A DNA stretch of 64,000 bases from Vanilla planifolia. Taxonomy: Eukaryota > Streptophyta > Magnoliopsida > Asparagales > Orchidaceae. The stretch spans positions 15,099,501 through 15,163,500 of the forward strand of contig CM043869.1 in the NCBI GenBank assembly GCA_023846275.1. Reading direction: 5' to 3'. The translations under genes and the position numbers were made by a program. Of this stretch, positions 37,301-49,528 are shown piece after piece. The stretch's first letter is position 1. The number at the start of each line of letters is the position of its first letter. The notes beneath the pieces were generated by a model that saw only the letters and a program-made list of their open reading frames with translations, made no database searches and had not been told where the DNA came from.

Positions 37301-39598
37301 ATCTATTCTTTGTGAATAAAAAACACATGTTAATCTTACTTTTCAAACTCACATCTCTATCAAAAAGCCATGGTCTTTCTAGGTTAAAACACTTACCTAT
37401 ATAGATATAACATCAAATAAAACCTCATTACTATAACTACCTAATATCAAGGGTACATAATATTATTGCTTAATGGGTATAAAAGATTTATCTATCTATA
37501 ACATAGAGTAGAGGTTTAGGTGAGTCAATAAGAAAGCTCTTATTTGCTTGGTACTCTCATAAGATATTACATTAATGTAATTATCACTATTTATGATCAT
37601 CTTACATGATTATTCCTTAATTTTTATGTTTGTACTAAAGATATTGGTGTGACTCAATTTGTCTTACGGTTGTGGGGTTATAAGGGTGCGCCTAATCACT
37701 AAAACTAGGGAATGTTTCATGCTTTGTAATTCTTACTCAGCTTCTTCAACAGGTATTATACTTTCTTCTTTATTTAACTCTTTTTGTTTACTATCATTAT
37801 CTAAGTTTATAATCATGGCTTTCTTTGGGCATTTAATAGCTATAAGTTTTTTTTCATTGCACGTAAAGTAAGCAATTATAGATTTAGTGATTTAGAACTT
37901 AATGGGTTATCTTGAAGGGTTTGAAGAAGTGGATGGTAATACAAGTTTGAGTGATTTAGATACTATGGTGGATTTGGTAGATGAAGTGGTGTGAGTATGA
38001 GTGGATTGGAAAATGGTGGTGTAGGCCTTCAGAAGGGTTGGATAGTAACTTCTTTTAAGTTAAGATCAACATGTATGTATTCTTTTAGACTTTTCCTAAA
38101 ATAAGAGAGTACTACTTGCTTGAGTTCATCTATGTCAGACCTAGGTTTATAATCTTTGAACTTATTAATATATTTCTTAATAGACCTACTATCTTAGAAA
38201 AATCTTTATTATTTATCTAACAATTTAGAATTATAGATTATTAAAACAAATTTATTATATAACTTAATCTTAATATTTCTCCAAGTTTAAGATACCTCTT
38301 TATCATTTTTGACATACTATCACTATAAGTTTTTAAGAAACATATGGGTAGTACCACTGAGTTTAGTTTTAATAAATAAATATTTTTTGCTTAATTATTT
38401 GGTATTAATTAAAGTAATTATCCATATTACACTGCTAGTCTATATAATTCTTAGGGCTATAACTATCATAAAAAATTGGGATATCTAGTTTCATAACAAA
38501 GATATGCTCTCTCTTTAGGTTCTTTTTAGATCTTTTCTTCTTGCTAGATATATTCTAACTTCTTTGTCTTTGACTTCTCCCCAATGAACAATCCTTCTTG
38601 ACATTATCCAATCCAATGAGAATCAAAGGAATTCGACTGGAATTGGAATGCTCCTATTACATTTGTGAGGGTTATGACTCATGTGATTCGACCCTTTTGC
38701 GGGGCATCTTCTCTGAGGGGATGATGAAATCCACTCGACTGAAAGGAGAGGAACACTTGTTGTTCCTGCTCCTCTTCCTTTGCTTCGAGGACAGAGGTCC
38801 TATGGTAGGTAAAAGCAGGAGAAGGTTCATTTCTTCCTTTGTGATATATCTTGGTTTGATTCATTAAGAAGATCATCATATCTTCTATGATTCTTACATC
38901 TTCTATGAGTTTCTTCTTCTAAAGCATTGAGTCTAGCACTTCTACTATTATCCATATCTCTCTTAGGATTTGTTGAACCATTTGTGTAAGTTGGGTTATT
39001 AATCAAACTATTTCAGTATAGGGTCTTGGTTTGAGTTTTGCCCTTGGTTTTGGTTGGGTTCATGCTTTTGATCAAACATTTGTTAAGACATACTAGACTT
39101 TGTGGTCATACAAAGGTTTGACAGATATAGAGATATTAAGGAAGGAAAAAAGGCTTATTTTTTCATTTTTTAAAAAAATTTATGAAGCAATGTGGCCATT
39201 GCTATAGACCATCAAAGCTAAGATAGAGTGTGCTTCTAAGAAAATGGTGAATGATCAGAGTCTCACTTATGCAAGACTAACACTTAGATAGAATTAGAAA
39301 GTTTCTAAGAAAGATGGTATGGAATTATTTTACTACTTTTGTATCACTCCTAAGACAAAGTTTATCCAAAATCAACTAAGACTTCTTAGTATATATACTA
39401 AGAAAGAAATATTATTTAAGTAAAAATCATGATCTCAAATACAAAAGTTGATATAAGATAAATTAGATTTTTATCAAGATCTAATTTAGAGCATACAATA
39501 AAAATATGCTATTAGACTAATAGAAAATGTTAAAGAATACTATACATTAATTAAGATTAGGTGATATGTTTGATATTTTAAAATTATTCAAAGATTAG
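34307..39598 (-). pseudogene. Old Ty3/gypsy gag-pol relic (minus strand)
   Basis: Read from right to left on the minus strand: gag near 38900-38050; a CCHC-like remnant at 37870-37830 (CNEK then CPKK); RT with a 'PKGMEYGGYM'-like block near 36900; an RT-thumb run KKYEFFTFEATFLEF near 36470-36420; RNase H near 36080-35850 (KKLNDAKKNYSIYEKELY); integrase near 35220-35080 with a decayed HPQTDGQ-equivalent; and a C-terminal part toward 34400. Stops and frameshifts occur throughout. The RNase H and RT wording is of the branch that includes Reina/CRM-type plant elements; the exact clade is not settled. A GC-richer patch at 38620-38830 is much less decayed than the rest. Confidence 0.7.
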
Positions 39599-40815
39599 TG
39601 TCTAAAATTGTAGTATGGATTATTTAGTAGAATAGGTGATAACATATTAAACATTGAACATAAAGTCATTTTGAGCAGTTTTGTAATATCCAATTTTACA
39701 CATAAGATAAAGAATTAAAAACAAACTCTATATAGAATATTTTAATAAAAAACGTAGTAACTCTAACTTTAGATTATTACTTAAAAATTAAAGTTGATAA
39801 TAAGTTCACTTTTTTTATAATGACTTTTAGTTTTCATTAGAATTGACATATAATGTACCAAAGATGGAAAAAGTGACAAGGTGGAGGTTTGGGTTAGTAG
39901 AAAAGTTTAACTAAAAGACTAATAACTTGGTCAGCTTGGATTTGAAGCCTTTGTTAAGGAGGGTAGCTATTTGATGGTTTGAATGAAAGAGTGAAAAGGT
40001 AGATAAGGACTTGAGGGTGTCCAGAAGAGGGCGTTTGAGGAAAGAGAAAATTTGATTAGGGTTCAACTCTCCGGGTGGAAAATCTCTTATATTCAATCTT
40101 TATTTCTCACAAAGAGAGGGTAAGTTGAAATCTCTCTAACTTGAGTTGGGTGCACACCCTTTGTTCACAAAGGTGAAAGCATACAAATAAGAAATACTTC
40201 ATTCATGAACAACAACCTTATAATGAGGGAACATCTCCTATTTATAAATGAATGATTGCTTAATAACTAACCATGAGAAAAAAGAATTAAATATACCATG
40301 AAACATAGCATAAGTATGAGCAAAAAAGAATTAAATGTTTGTTGAAACATAATCTCAACATAAAAAAAGGAGATTTAAATGCACCTAGAAGTATAGCATA
40401 GGCATAAAAAGATGAGAAGTCAATATGGGAAAAATATTTTAGAGTTAAATCACTTGAAAACCTAAAAGAGATATTTAAAATTCTAAGAACTATTACTCCA
40501 AAATTAGTCAACTATATTAAATGTAGAATATAAAAATGCATAAAAATGATGACATAAAGAAAATTATACAGTCATGTAACGTGATGATAGGACGACGATG
40601 ATGATGTGACAAGGGATGCCACTAATGGGAGAGACAGATGATGGTGGCCAATGAGTGGCTAGGCAATGGTGAGTGATTGGGGAGCAGTGGGCAGACGATG
40701 TTTGCAATGGCCAAGAGTAAAAACATCAAGAATAACTATAAGAAAAAAATGGATTATTATAGTTGCACTCTATGGTTGATTAGATGTCTAATTGAAATAG
40801 GATTTGGCTTGACAC
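39599..40815 (-). repeat. Right LTR (sense 5' LTR) of old minus-strand gypsy element, truncated
   Basis: Direct-repeat partner of 32911-34306, starting TGTCTAAAATTGTAG. The alignment ends near 40815 ('ttgacac'), whereas the left copy continues about 75-90 bp further to its end at 34306, so this copy has lost its sense start. The young element at 40838 was inserted about 20 bp beyond that break. The overall element is about 7.9 kb. Confidence 0.65.
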
Positions 40816-40832
40816 GAGACATGTCTTATTAA

Positions 40833-40837
40833 TTAAA
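40833..40837. repeat. Left target-site duplication TTAAA
   Basis: TTAAA directly before the TG start of the LTR at 40838; the identical TTAAA follows the CA end at 51495. The perfect 5-bp match supports a simple, recent integration. Confidence 0.92.
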
Positions 40838-43800
40838 TGTTACACCCCATATTTTCCTAGGCTGATTTTTGGCATATATTTTTTTTTTTTTTTTGCATAT
40901 AGACAGCTCAGATCGTCCCATACCAACCTGAGTAGCCTACGAAAAACATAGGATATAACACATCATTACACACCTACTTTCCTTAACAATGTGGATCCCA
41001 TCTCCCGGGTACACCGTCAAATCAGGTTCATGACTCCTGAATTAACAGATGGACTCGCGCAATGTTACTCCTACTATACCCAATACTCCTAACCCATACC
41101 GATAGGAGAACCGGTCTAATAGAAGTCTGAACCCCCACGGTTAAGTTCATTAGTCATGTAATGACCTCACCATCAAAAATAAAATACATAACATCTTCAG
41201 ATAAAATATGGCACTCCACACACTATACCATCAAGATAATAAAGTAAAACAGTAGTGGATACTACATTACAAGAATAAGATCCAAGTCCAACAAGTGCAA
41301 TATTGTCCAACCAGATACATAAGTCAGAATCACCCTCACATAATACCTGACATATGAGAATAACAGTATCACTGACAACATCCAACAGCAACAATCAACT
41401 AACCAGAATTTCTCAGATAATCACAGATCAGATATCCTCCACAAGCCTGCTGACCACGATCCCACCTAATCTGGTAGCGTCAAGTCTGCCGAGCCACTGA
41501 AAATATATAATACGGAAATGAGCTACGCCCAGTAGGAAAGACAGCTAGTAAACTCACATGCAAGAGAAGGATAATAGCAAGAGTATAAGAATACAGCATA
41601 ACAATATATGGTGGATAGGCACTCTCAGTCCCAGACTCCGACCAACCACAGTCACCCCCAGTCACACCAGAGTAGCTCTCCTCTGGGCTTCCAGGTAGCG
41701 TGCCAGTGGGAACGCCCATCTCGAAACACGCATGGCGCCTAAGCACCCGACACCGCAGCGTCTCTCGTCAATCGATCTCCTGGAGACTATAGACAGATCC
41801 AGTCACAAAATCTCTAGCCAATGTGAGACACCCCTGCCACCCTAAGGCGCGCAGGCCTACACACTTGGCTAGCCACTGCGAGACACCCCTGCCACCCTCA
41901 GGCGCGCAGGCCTACACACATGGACCAGGAGAGATCGACTCAGCCACCGTCCCAAGGAGTCCTCTACCAACAACTTCCATAGAAGCTCACGCCCCTACAG
42001 TCATTGTCAATTCTCTAACTCCAAGATTCGGCAACATATGTCCAGGTACGACAAGGCGCATACCAGTCCACATGTATACTGTGGAAGCTAAGTCTGAACC
42101 GCACAGTTACCTACCACAACTACCCTAAAACATCATATAGGGTCTATAGTAGTTCGGTCCAGTATGCCAATCCATAAAATATGCCCACACTGAGTAAACT
42201 GACTCAATCCATGCCGTTGCCATCAAAGCAACACAACTGTCAATTACTGACTGTTCTGGTAGCATCCATGTACCATACCTCTGTTTGACTGTTTCCAGCT
42301 GTACTATCATCACTGATAACATTTTTTCCCCACTTCAGGCAATTTTTCTTTACCCACGGATCTCCAGAATTTTCGAAATTTCTCATTTCCAAATTTTCTG
42401 ATTTTCTTGAATTTTTCCAAAATATAAATAATCCCTAAACTCCATTATCGAATTTTCCTAAATTCGAAATATCAAATTCTGCATTTTATCCATTTTCCGA
42501 AATTCGGGATAATTTCCGAATTTAAAATTTCGCTATTCCACTATACCGCGCCGCAATTCCATGAACCCGGTTCTCGCCGCCGGTTCGGTCTTCGCGCTGA
42601 GCCGAGAACCGCTTCTCACTGAACCGCGCCGAATCCCCTGAACCGGATCTCGCCACCGGTTTGGGCCTTCGCGCTGCACCAAACCCCGCCGGTCGAAGTT
42701 ATTAATCCGAAATTCGGCCGACGCTTAATATATAATATTAATAATTAATATAATTATTCTCTTAATAAATCAACTAATCCCTAATTAACCCTTAATTCGT
42801 CTCCTTCCTTCGTCCGTCGTCCGCGAAACCCTAGCCGCCGCCATCGCCGACCAATACGATCCTTCCGTCGATTTCCGACGACTGCGAACAAGGAGAACAT
42901 GTTCGTACTATCCTAAGGTTCCCATAATGCCGCTAATTTACTAAGGTTTAAATCAAAATTTTCCCCGAGCAATTTCGTCTAATCCACATGTTTGACAGTT
43001 CACGCAATTAAAATTCTAGCATTATACAATCACCTTCACGTGAATGAAATAACATATTCAAATCACAATGCTTGGTAACATTTCCAATTCGACGAACAAA
43101 TTAATTTGTCCCGAAAAGAAAACCCTAACATGCTAATTCGATAATTTGCATAATCAATCCCAAGAATCACATCCGCATGCTCAGGTAGCAGTTTGCAAAA
43201 TAATACATGTTTTAATTTGCTAAATATCTAATTTAGAATCTGAATTTCCTACCTCAAAGACGCCGGCGACGGTGAACCTCGTCCGCAGCTCGCCGCAGCT
43301 CCTCACCGAACGAACCCGGTATAAATCAACTCTCCTCGGTCCCGTGAATCTCCAGGCACAAAAAGCCCCTTGCCAGGCCGCCGGAATCACGCGCCGTACA
43401 CCGGAAAACTTCCTCTCTATCGGTCGGTCGAATGAAACCCTAATCGACGTATTTCGCGAGGGTTTTTATATTCCTGGCCGACACGGTGAAAACCCGTTAC
43501 GCATCGTTGACACGTTTTCGACACGGTAAGTACCCGATCAGCCGGTTCAATCCCAACCGTCGATCACGACCGTCCGATCCGCTTATCAGAACGCACGCGC
43601 AAACTCACTCGGCGACCGCCTCCGCCTCCGCTGAACCGTTCCGGTCCGGTTCACGCGCGGTAAAAAAACCAAATTTCCGGTTCAATTTAAATGGATTTTC
43701 GAATTTCTAAAAATCCAATAAATATAATTAAACAGGAAAATTACTTAAAATTCACCTCGGTGTTCCGAAAATCCCCAGAAATTTCAGAAATTTCAATAGC

Positions 43801-43902
43801 CTCCAATTGAGCTCCTGGCTCATCCTACTGTCGATCTGAAATCATCCAAGCCAAAAATTAATTTATTAAAGATTAACATAAAAATTTTTACTGGGTATAA
43901 CA
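40838..43902 (-). repeat. 3' LTR (sense) of young gypsy element
   Basis: 3065 bp, nearly identical to 48435-51495. The only indel seen is a poly(T) run near 40879 that is 4 bases longer here. Substitutions include the positions near 41209, 41250 and 41369 and a cluster of three near 43764-43770. It sits directly beyond the polypurine tract. Confidence 0.95.
41825..41935. repeat. 55-bp tandem duplication in 3' LTR
   Basis: Same two-unit array as at 49418, units at 41825-41879 and from 41880. One copy-specific G/A difference (near 41850) separates the two LTRs. Confidence 0.9.
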
Positions 43903-43915
43903 ATCTCCCCACCTT
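43903..43915 (-). other. Polypurine tract
   Basis: Minus-strand AAGGTGGGGAGAT directly upstream of the sense 3' LTR start (TGTTATACCC), overlapping nothing but starting 1 nt after the pol stop codon. Primer site for plus-strand DNA synthesis. Confidence 0.85.
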
Positions 43916-43916
43916 A

Positions 43917-44700
43917 TCAGGAATTTCGCCCTCGAAATTCAGCAAGAAGTTCCGGCCACTTCTCCGCAACATCCTGCTCTAGCTCCCAGGTTGCCTCCCT
44001 TTCGTCATGTCTATTCCACAGCACCTTGACCATAGGAAACGACCTTCCTCAGCTGTCTGCTGCTCTCCTCGAGGATGCGAACTGGTAGTTCCACATAAGA
44101 AGAATCTGGTGTCACTTGCAAACCAGGAAGATCATCACTGATACAATGAGAAGGATCTGGCACATATCTCTTGAGATTCGAAACATGAAACACATTGTGA
44201 ATCCCAGTTAGATGCTCAGGAAGTGCCAACCTGTAAGCCACTTCACCAATCCTCTCTAGAATAGGATAGGGTCCAATGTAACGAGGTCGAAGCTTAGAAG
44301 GCTTCCCGAACCGGAATAGACCCCGCATAGGACTGATCTTCAGGAATACCCTATCTCCCACAGAGAACTCAACAGCTCTGTGCTTAGGATCATAATATTT
44401 CGTCTGGCGATCTTGCACAGTGCGTAATCTGTCCCGCAACAACTTGACTTCCGCTGTGGTCTCCTCCACAATCTGGGGTCCCCACACTCTCCTGGAATCA
44501 CCCTCCTCCCAACATAGAGGAGATCTACACCGACGTCCATATAGTGCCTCGTAAGGTGCCATACCAATCGACGCTTGGAAGCTGTTATTGTACACAAACT
44601 CTACCAAGGGTAACCGTCTGGCCCAATCTGTTGAGTAAGTTTGTACGCTCAAGCGTAGCAAATCCTCCAAGGTCCGAATAGTTCGCTCAGACTGTCCACT
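43917..44700 (-). pseudogene. Displaced 3' pol: integrase C-terminus and chromodomain
   Basis: Continuation of pol in the shifted frame. It starts with the GQSERT block carrying the integrase catalytic Glu, then the plant-gypsy integrase core end (PYEALYGRRCRSP), the GDRVFLK/IGPYPILERIG segment and a HNVFHVSNLKRY block. A second frameshift at about 44031-44040 drops the frame into a stop at 44011. In the other frame a WNRHDEREATWELE run follows, the hallmark of a chromodomain, ending at a TGA at 43919-43917 just before the polypurine tract. So two frameshifts separate three pieces of one ancestral polyprotein. The protein could only act if supplied in trans by an intact relative. Confidence 0.85.
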
Positions 44701-47700
44701 GTCTGAGGATGATGAGCAGTACTGAACTTCAACTGTGTACCCATGGCAGTGTGTAAGCTCCTCCAAAACTGTGATGTGAACTTGGCGTCTCTGTCAGAAA
44801 TAATAGATCGGGGAATTCCATGCAATCTGACAATCTGCTGAATATATACCTCTGCCAATTGTGCCGCTGAATCCGTCTTCTTAATTGATAAGAAATGGGC
44901 TGACTTGGTCAATCGATCCACGATGACCCAAATGGCGTCAAAACCTTGTCTGGTACGAGGAAGACCAGTTACAAAGTCCATAGTGATGTCATCCCATTTC
45001 CACTCCGGAATCGGCAATCTCTGCAACAATCCTCCAGGTCTCTGGTGCTCGGCCTTAACTTGTTGACATGTAAGGCATTTCTTAACAAAAGCAGCAACAT
45101 CTGCCTTCAAACCTCTCCACCAGAAAACACTCCTCAAATTCTTATACATCTTGACTTCTCCAGGGTGCATAGCCAAAGTTCCATAATGAGCCTCTCGAAG
45201 GATCCTCTCCCTGAACTCTTGATGTGATGGCACACACCAGCGACTCCTGAAAGTCAAAATGTCGTCTCTGAGAGCAAAGTCTCCTCCCAATCCCTGCGAT
45301 GCCAACTCAAACTTCTCCTTCAGCTCTTCATCACAACACTGAAGATCACGCATCTCAGATAACCAGTCAGCCCAAATAGTCAACGAACTGAGTCTGTGAG
45401 CCAGTCTCTGAACAGACAACTGTTCCTGACATCTCTCAACATCCCAATCCAAGTCTGCTATAGAGTCGCAAGCTATCACAGTATGCACAACTGCGTGTCT
45501 GCTCAAGGCATCAGCCACTGGATTAGCCTTCCCCTCGCAGTAGTTTATTGTCAGTTCGTAATCTTTTATCAGTTCCAACCACCTCCTCTGCCTCAAGTTC
45601 AGTTCCTTCTGAGTGAACAGATACTTAAGATTCTTGTGGTCGGAGAAGCAATCTACAGGAACTCCGTACAAATAATGTCTCCATATCTTCAAGGAAAAAA
45701 TGACAGCAGCTAACTCCAAATCATGAGTGGGATAATTCTTCTCATGATCCTTCAGTTGCCTCGAAGCATATGCTATAACTCTACTATCCTGCATCAGTAC
45801 GGCTCCCAAGCCTATATGTGAAGCATCAGTGTACATCTGATACGGCTTCTCCTGTGTAGGTAACATCAATACTGGAGTGGTGCTAAGCCTCTGCTTCAGC
45901 TCTAGGAAACTGTTCTCACAACTCTCTGACCACTCAAAAGATTTTCCCTTCCGGGTCAACTGTGTTAGTGGAGCGGCCAGTCTAGAAAAGTGAGGAACAA
46001 ATTTCCTATAGTATCCAGCCAAACCAAGGAAACTCCGGATCTCAGTGACAGAAGATGGCCGTTTCCAATCCATAATAGCTCGTATCTTGCTAGGATCAAC
46101 AGCCACGCCTTCTGCACTGACAATGTGTCCCAAGAATGCTACTGAGTCCAGCCAAAAGGAACACTTGGAGAATTTTGCATACAGCTCATTCTCCCGCAAC
46201 TCTGTAAGCACAGTCCTCAACTGATCTGCATGTGTTTCCCTATCTCTAGAATAAATCAATATATCATCTATAAAGATGATCACAAACCGATCCAGAAAGG
46301 CATGAAACACTCGATGCATCAGGTTCATAAATACTGCTGGTGCATTAGTCAATCCAAAAGGTAACACTGTGAACTCGTAATGTCCATATCTAGTACAGAA
46401 TGCTGTTTTGGGTACATCAGAATTTCTAATCCGGATCTGGTGATAACCCGAGCGTAAATCAATCTTGGAGAACACAGTTGCTCCCTGAAGCTGATCCAAC
46501 AAATCATCGATGCGTGGTAAAGGGTATCGGTTACGAATAGTAACCTTATTCAATTCCCTATAATCCACACACAGCCTCATACTACCATCTTTCTTCTTGA
46601 CGAATAAGACAGGGGCACCCCAAGGTGAACAACTGGGGCGTATGAGTCCCTTGTCTAATAAGTCCTGTAACTGAGTCTTCAACTCTGCTAGCTCGGCTGG
46701 AGCCATCCTGTAAGGAGCTCTAGCAATAGGAACTACTCCGGCCTCCAAATCAATCGAAAACTCCACTTCCCTAGCTGGTGGAAGTCCAGGCAGCTCCTCT
46801 GGAAAAACCATAGGGAAGCCTCTCACCACTGGAATATCTAACATAGGGGTAGTGGTGGCTTGGCTATCGGTCACATAGGCCAACCAACCAGTACAACCCT
46901 TACTTACTAACCTCTCCGCCTGAAGAACTGAGATCAGGGGAATCTGCCTGTTCAGACCAAAGTATATCACATCCCCCGAACCAGGCACTCTGATCCTGAC
47001 CTTCTTCTCCCAACAATCTAACACCACTGCATGGTAGCACAACCAATCCATTCCCAAAATGATGTCGAACTCTGCTAGTGGCACACATATCAACTCTGTC
47101 ACAAACTCGTGTCCACTAATCAGAATAGATCCGTCAATCTTCTGAACAGTGGGAATCTCTTTCCCATCAGGAAGCCTAACCAATAAGGGTTCCTTCAAGT
47201 AACCCTTGGATCCTGATATTTGATTCCAGATCCTCTCAGCAACAAAAGAATGAGATGCACCAGTATCAAACAAAGTCATGCACTGCACGTTGCCAAAATA
47301 AAGCATACCTGTGATCACCTCTGGTGACTCTGAAGCCTGCTGCCGAGTCAGTGCAAATACTCTGGGCTGTCCCCTAGATGAACCAACCGGTCCTGTGATC
47401 CTCTGTTTCTTCAACTCTGGGCAGTCGCACTTCTTGTGTCCGGGCTGTCGACAATGGTAGCAGATAATCCCCCCAGTCTGGTTACCTGTCTGCTGCCCTG
47501 GTCTCTCAGAGATAGGTCGTGGCTGGACCACGCCCTCCTGAGTACCACGGTGATCTCTGTGTCTCTTATCCTTTTTGTTTTGTTGGACATTTCTGAATTC
47601 CTTCCTCTTGTTGTGAGTCTCTCTCTGGGCCTCAATCCGGGTGTCAATAAGCTCAACGGATCTCGCAGCCTCCACCAAGTCACGAAACCTGGCAAACCGA

Positions 47701-48320
47701 CTCACAACTAGCTGGCGCTGCAGCATAGGACGAAGTCCCTCCAGGAACATCTCACATCTGCGCTCCTCAGAAGGCACAAGCTCTGCGGCGTACCTCGCCA
47801 GATAAGTGAACCTCGATAAGTAATCGTTCACTGACATCTGGCCCTGCCTGAGTTGTATAAGTTCCCTCCTGAACTGAGACATGGCAGAAGCCAGAATATA
47901 GCACTCCCTGAATGCCTCAACAAAGTCTTCCCATGCAATCTCGCTGTTCTGGGCCTCCCCAAACATGGCGCGCCGCTGGCCTCTCCACCAGGTAGCAGCC
48001 TCTCCCTCCAATACTAGAGCAGCAAGTACTACCCTCCTGCCGAATGGACATCCCAAGGCATCAAATAGCTCAATCATATGAGCCATCCAGTCATCTGCCA
48101 ACGCTGGGTCAGCCGACCCACTGAAGCTCCGCGGACGCAACCGCATGAAGGCATCGATCCAACGATCCACGGCTGGCTCAACTGGCAATGCTGGGCTCGT
48201 CTCTGGGGTAGGAGTAGTAGATACAGGTCTGCCTCTAGCTGCTCCACGAGCGGAAAGTCTCCTGGTACCAACCATACTGTCAAAAGCAACTAATCTGGCA
48301 TTAGAGTCGTCATTTGGCAA
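44649..48320 (-). CDS. Retrotransposon gag-pol polyprotein (5' frame, to integrase frameshift)
   Basis: A 1223-codon frame. Gag core at about residues 50-230, CCHC knuckle Cys287-Cys290-His295-Cys300, protease FDTGAS at 351-356, RT with FVKKKDGS (573-580), YRELNK and the FIDD catalytic site (683-686). RNase H has Asp832, Glu869 and Asp894; the integrase zinc domain has His1045, His1052, Cys1082 and Cys1085, with core Asp1115 and Asp1176. The genuine frame is lost after residue 1207 (about base 44699) by what looks like a one-base deletion, so the third catalytic acid of integrase lies in another frame and the last 16 residues are out of frame. The start may be at 48320 or at the inner Met16 (48275). 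Gag and pol are in one frame, as in many plant chromoviruses. Confidence 0.92.
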   Translation of the reverse strand: MPNDDSNARLVAFDSMVGTRRLSARGAARGRPVSTTPTPETSPALPVEPAVDRWIDAFMRLRPRSFSGSADPALADDWMAHMIELFDALGCPFGRRVVLAALVLEGEAATWWRGQRRAMFGEAQNSEIAWEDFVEAFRECYILASAMSQFRRELIQLRQGQMSVNDYLSRFTYLARYAAELVPSEERRCEMFLEGLRPMLQRQLVVSRFARFRDLVEAARSVELIDTRIEAQRETHNKRKEFRNVQQNKKDKRHRDHRGTQEGVVQPRPISERPGQQTGNQTGGIICYHCRQPGHKKCDCPELKKQRITGPVGSSRGQPRVFALTRQQASESPEVITGMLYFGNVQCMTLFDTGASHSFVAERIWNQISGSKGYLKEPLLVRLPDGKEIPTVQKIDGSILISGHEFVTELICVPLAEFDIILGMDWLCYHAVVLDCWEKKVRIRVPGSGDVIYFGLNRQIPLISVLQAERLVSKGCTGWLAYVTDSQATTTPMLDIPVVRGFPMVFPEELPGLPPAREVEFSIDLEAGVVPIARAPYRMAPAELAELKTQLQDLLDKGLIRPSCSPWGAPVLFVKKKDGSMRLCVDYRELNKVTIRNRYPLPRIDDLLDQLQGATVFSKIDLRSGYHQIRIRNSDVPKTAFCTRYGHYEFTVLPFGLTNAPAVFMNLMHRVFHAFLDRFVIIFIDDILIYSRDRETHADQLRTVLTELRENELYAKFSKCSFWLDSVAFLGHIVSAEGVAVDPSKIRAIMDWKRPSSVTEIRSFLGLAGYYRKFVPHFSRLAAPLTQLTRKGKSFEWSESCENSFLELKQRLSTTPVLMLPTQEKPYQMYTDASHIGLGAVLMQDSRVIAYASRQLKDHEKNYPTHDLELAAVIFSLKIWRHYLYGVPVDCFSDHKNLKYLFTQKELNLRQRRWLELIKDYELTINYCEGKANPVADALSRHAVVHTVIACDSIADLDWDVERCQEQLSVQRLAHRLSSLTIWADWLSEMRDLQCCDEELKEKFELASQGLGGDFALRDDILTFRSRWCVPSHQEFRERILREAHYGTLAMHPGEVKMYKNLRSVFWWRGLKADVAAFVKKCLTCQQVKAEHQRPGGLLQRLPIPEWKWDDITMDFVTGLPRTRQGFDAIWVIVDRLTKSAHFLSIKKTDSAAQLAEVYIQQIVRLHGIPRSIISDRDAKFTSQFWRSLHTAMGTQLKFSTAHHPQTVDSLSELFGPWRICYA

Positions 48321-48416
48321 TTGGCATATGGACTACTATAGTAAACAAAAGAATCCACAGTTCTCCCCACCTTGGGTTGAACTCCTATACATGTCTAGCC
48401 CCACTATCTTAACATA

Positions 48417-48430
48417 GGGCTCTGATACCA
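48417..48430 (-). other. Primer-binding site, initiator-Met tRNA
   Basis: Minus-strand TGGTATCAGAGCCC, an excellent match to the initiator-Met tRNA primer site of plant LTR elements, 4 nt inside the 5' LTR. It fixes the element's orientation. Confidence 0.95.
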
Positions 48431-49417
48431 CTCCTGTTACACCCCATATTTTCCTAGGCTGATTTTTGGCATATATTTTTTTTTTTTGTATATAGACAGC
48501 TCAGATCGTCCCATACCAACCTGAGTAGCCTACGAAAAACATAGGATATAACACATCATTACACACCTACTTTCCTTAACAATGTGGATCCCATCTCCCG
48601 GGTACACCGTCAAATCAGGTTCATGACTCCTGAATTAACAGATGGACTCGCGCAATGTTACTCCTACTATACCCAATACTCCTAACCCATACCGATAGGA
48701 GAACCGGTCTAATAGAAGTCTGAACCCCCACGGTTAAGTTCATTAGTCATGTAATGACCTCACCATCAAAAATAAAATACATAACATCTTCAGATAAAAT
48801 ATGACACTCCACACACTATACCATCAAGATAATAAAGTAAAACAGTAGTGGAAACTACATTACAAGAATAAGATCCAAGTCCAACAAGTGCAATATTGTC
48901 CAACCAGATACATAAGTCAGAATCACCCTCACATAATACCTGACATATGAGAATAACAGTCTCACTGACAACATCCAACAGCAACAATCAACTAACCAGA
49001 ATTTCTCAGATAATCACAGATCAGATATCCTCCACAAGCCTGCTGACCACGATCCCACCTAATCTGGTAGCGTCAAGTCTGCCGAGCCACTGAAAATATA
49101 TAATACGGAAATGAGCTACGCCCAGTAGGAAAGACAGCTAGTAAACTCACATGCAAGAGAAGGATAATAGCAAGAGTATAAGAATACAACATAACAATAT
49201 ATGGTGGATAGGCACTCTCAGTCCCAGACTCCGACCAACCACAGTCACCCCCAGTCACACCAGAGTAGCTCTCCTCTGGGCTTCCAGGTAGCGTGCCAGT
49301 GGGAACGCCCATCTCGAAACACGCATGGCGCCTAAGCACCCGACACCGCAGCGTCTCTCGTCAATCGATCTCCTGGAGACTATAGACAGATCCAGTCACA
49401 AAATCTCTAGCCAATGT

Positions 49418-49528
49418 GAGACACCCCTGCCACCCTAAGGCACGCAGGCCTACACACTTGGCTAGCCACTGCGAGACACCCCTGCCACCCTCAGGCGCGC
49501 AGGCCTACACACATGGACCAGGAGAGAT
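49418..49528. repeat. 55-bp tandem duplication in 5' LTR
   Basis: Two adjacent copies of a 55-bp unit beginning 'gagacacccctgccaccct' at 49418 and 49473, differing at a few bases. The matching pair in the other LTR is at 41825 and 41880, so the duplication predates this insertion. Confidence 0.9.

Noticed and set aside
41480..43710. Several frames of 65-101 codons on both strands
   Set aside because: All lie in the young element's LTR and recur almost unchanged in the second LTR (48790-51303). No domain; their conservation only reflects LTR identity.
44946..48417. Plus-strand and alternate-frame ORFs within gag-pol
   Set aside because: Shadows of the polyprotein frame.
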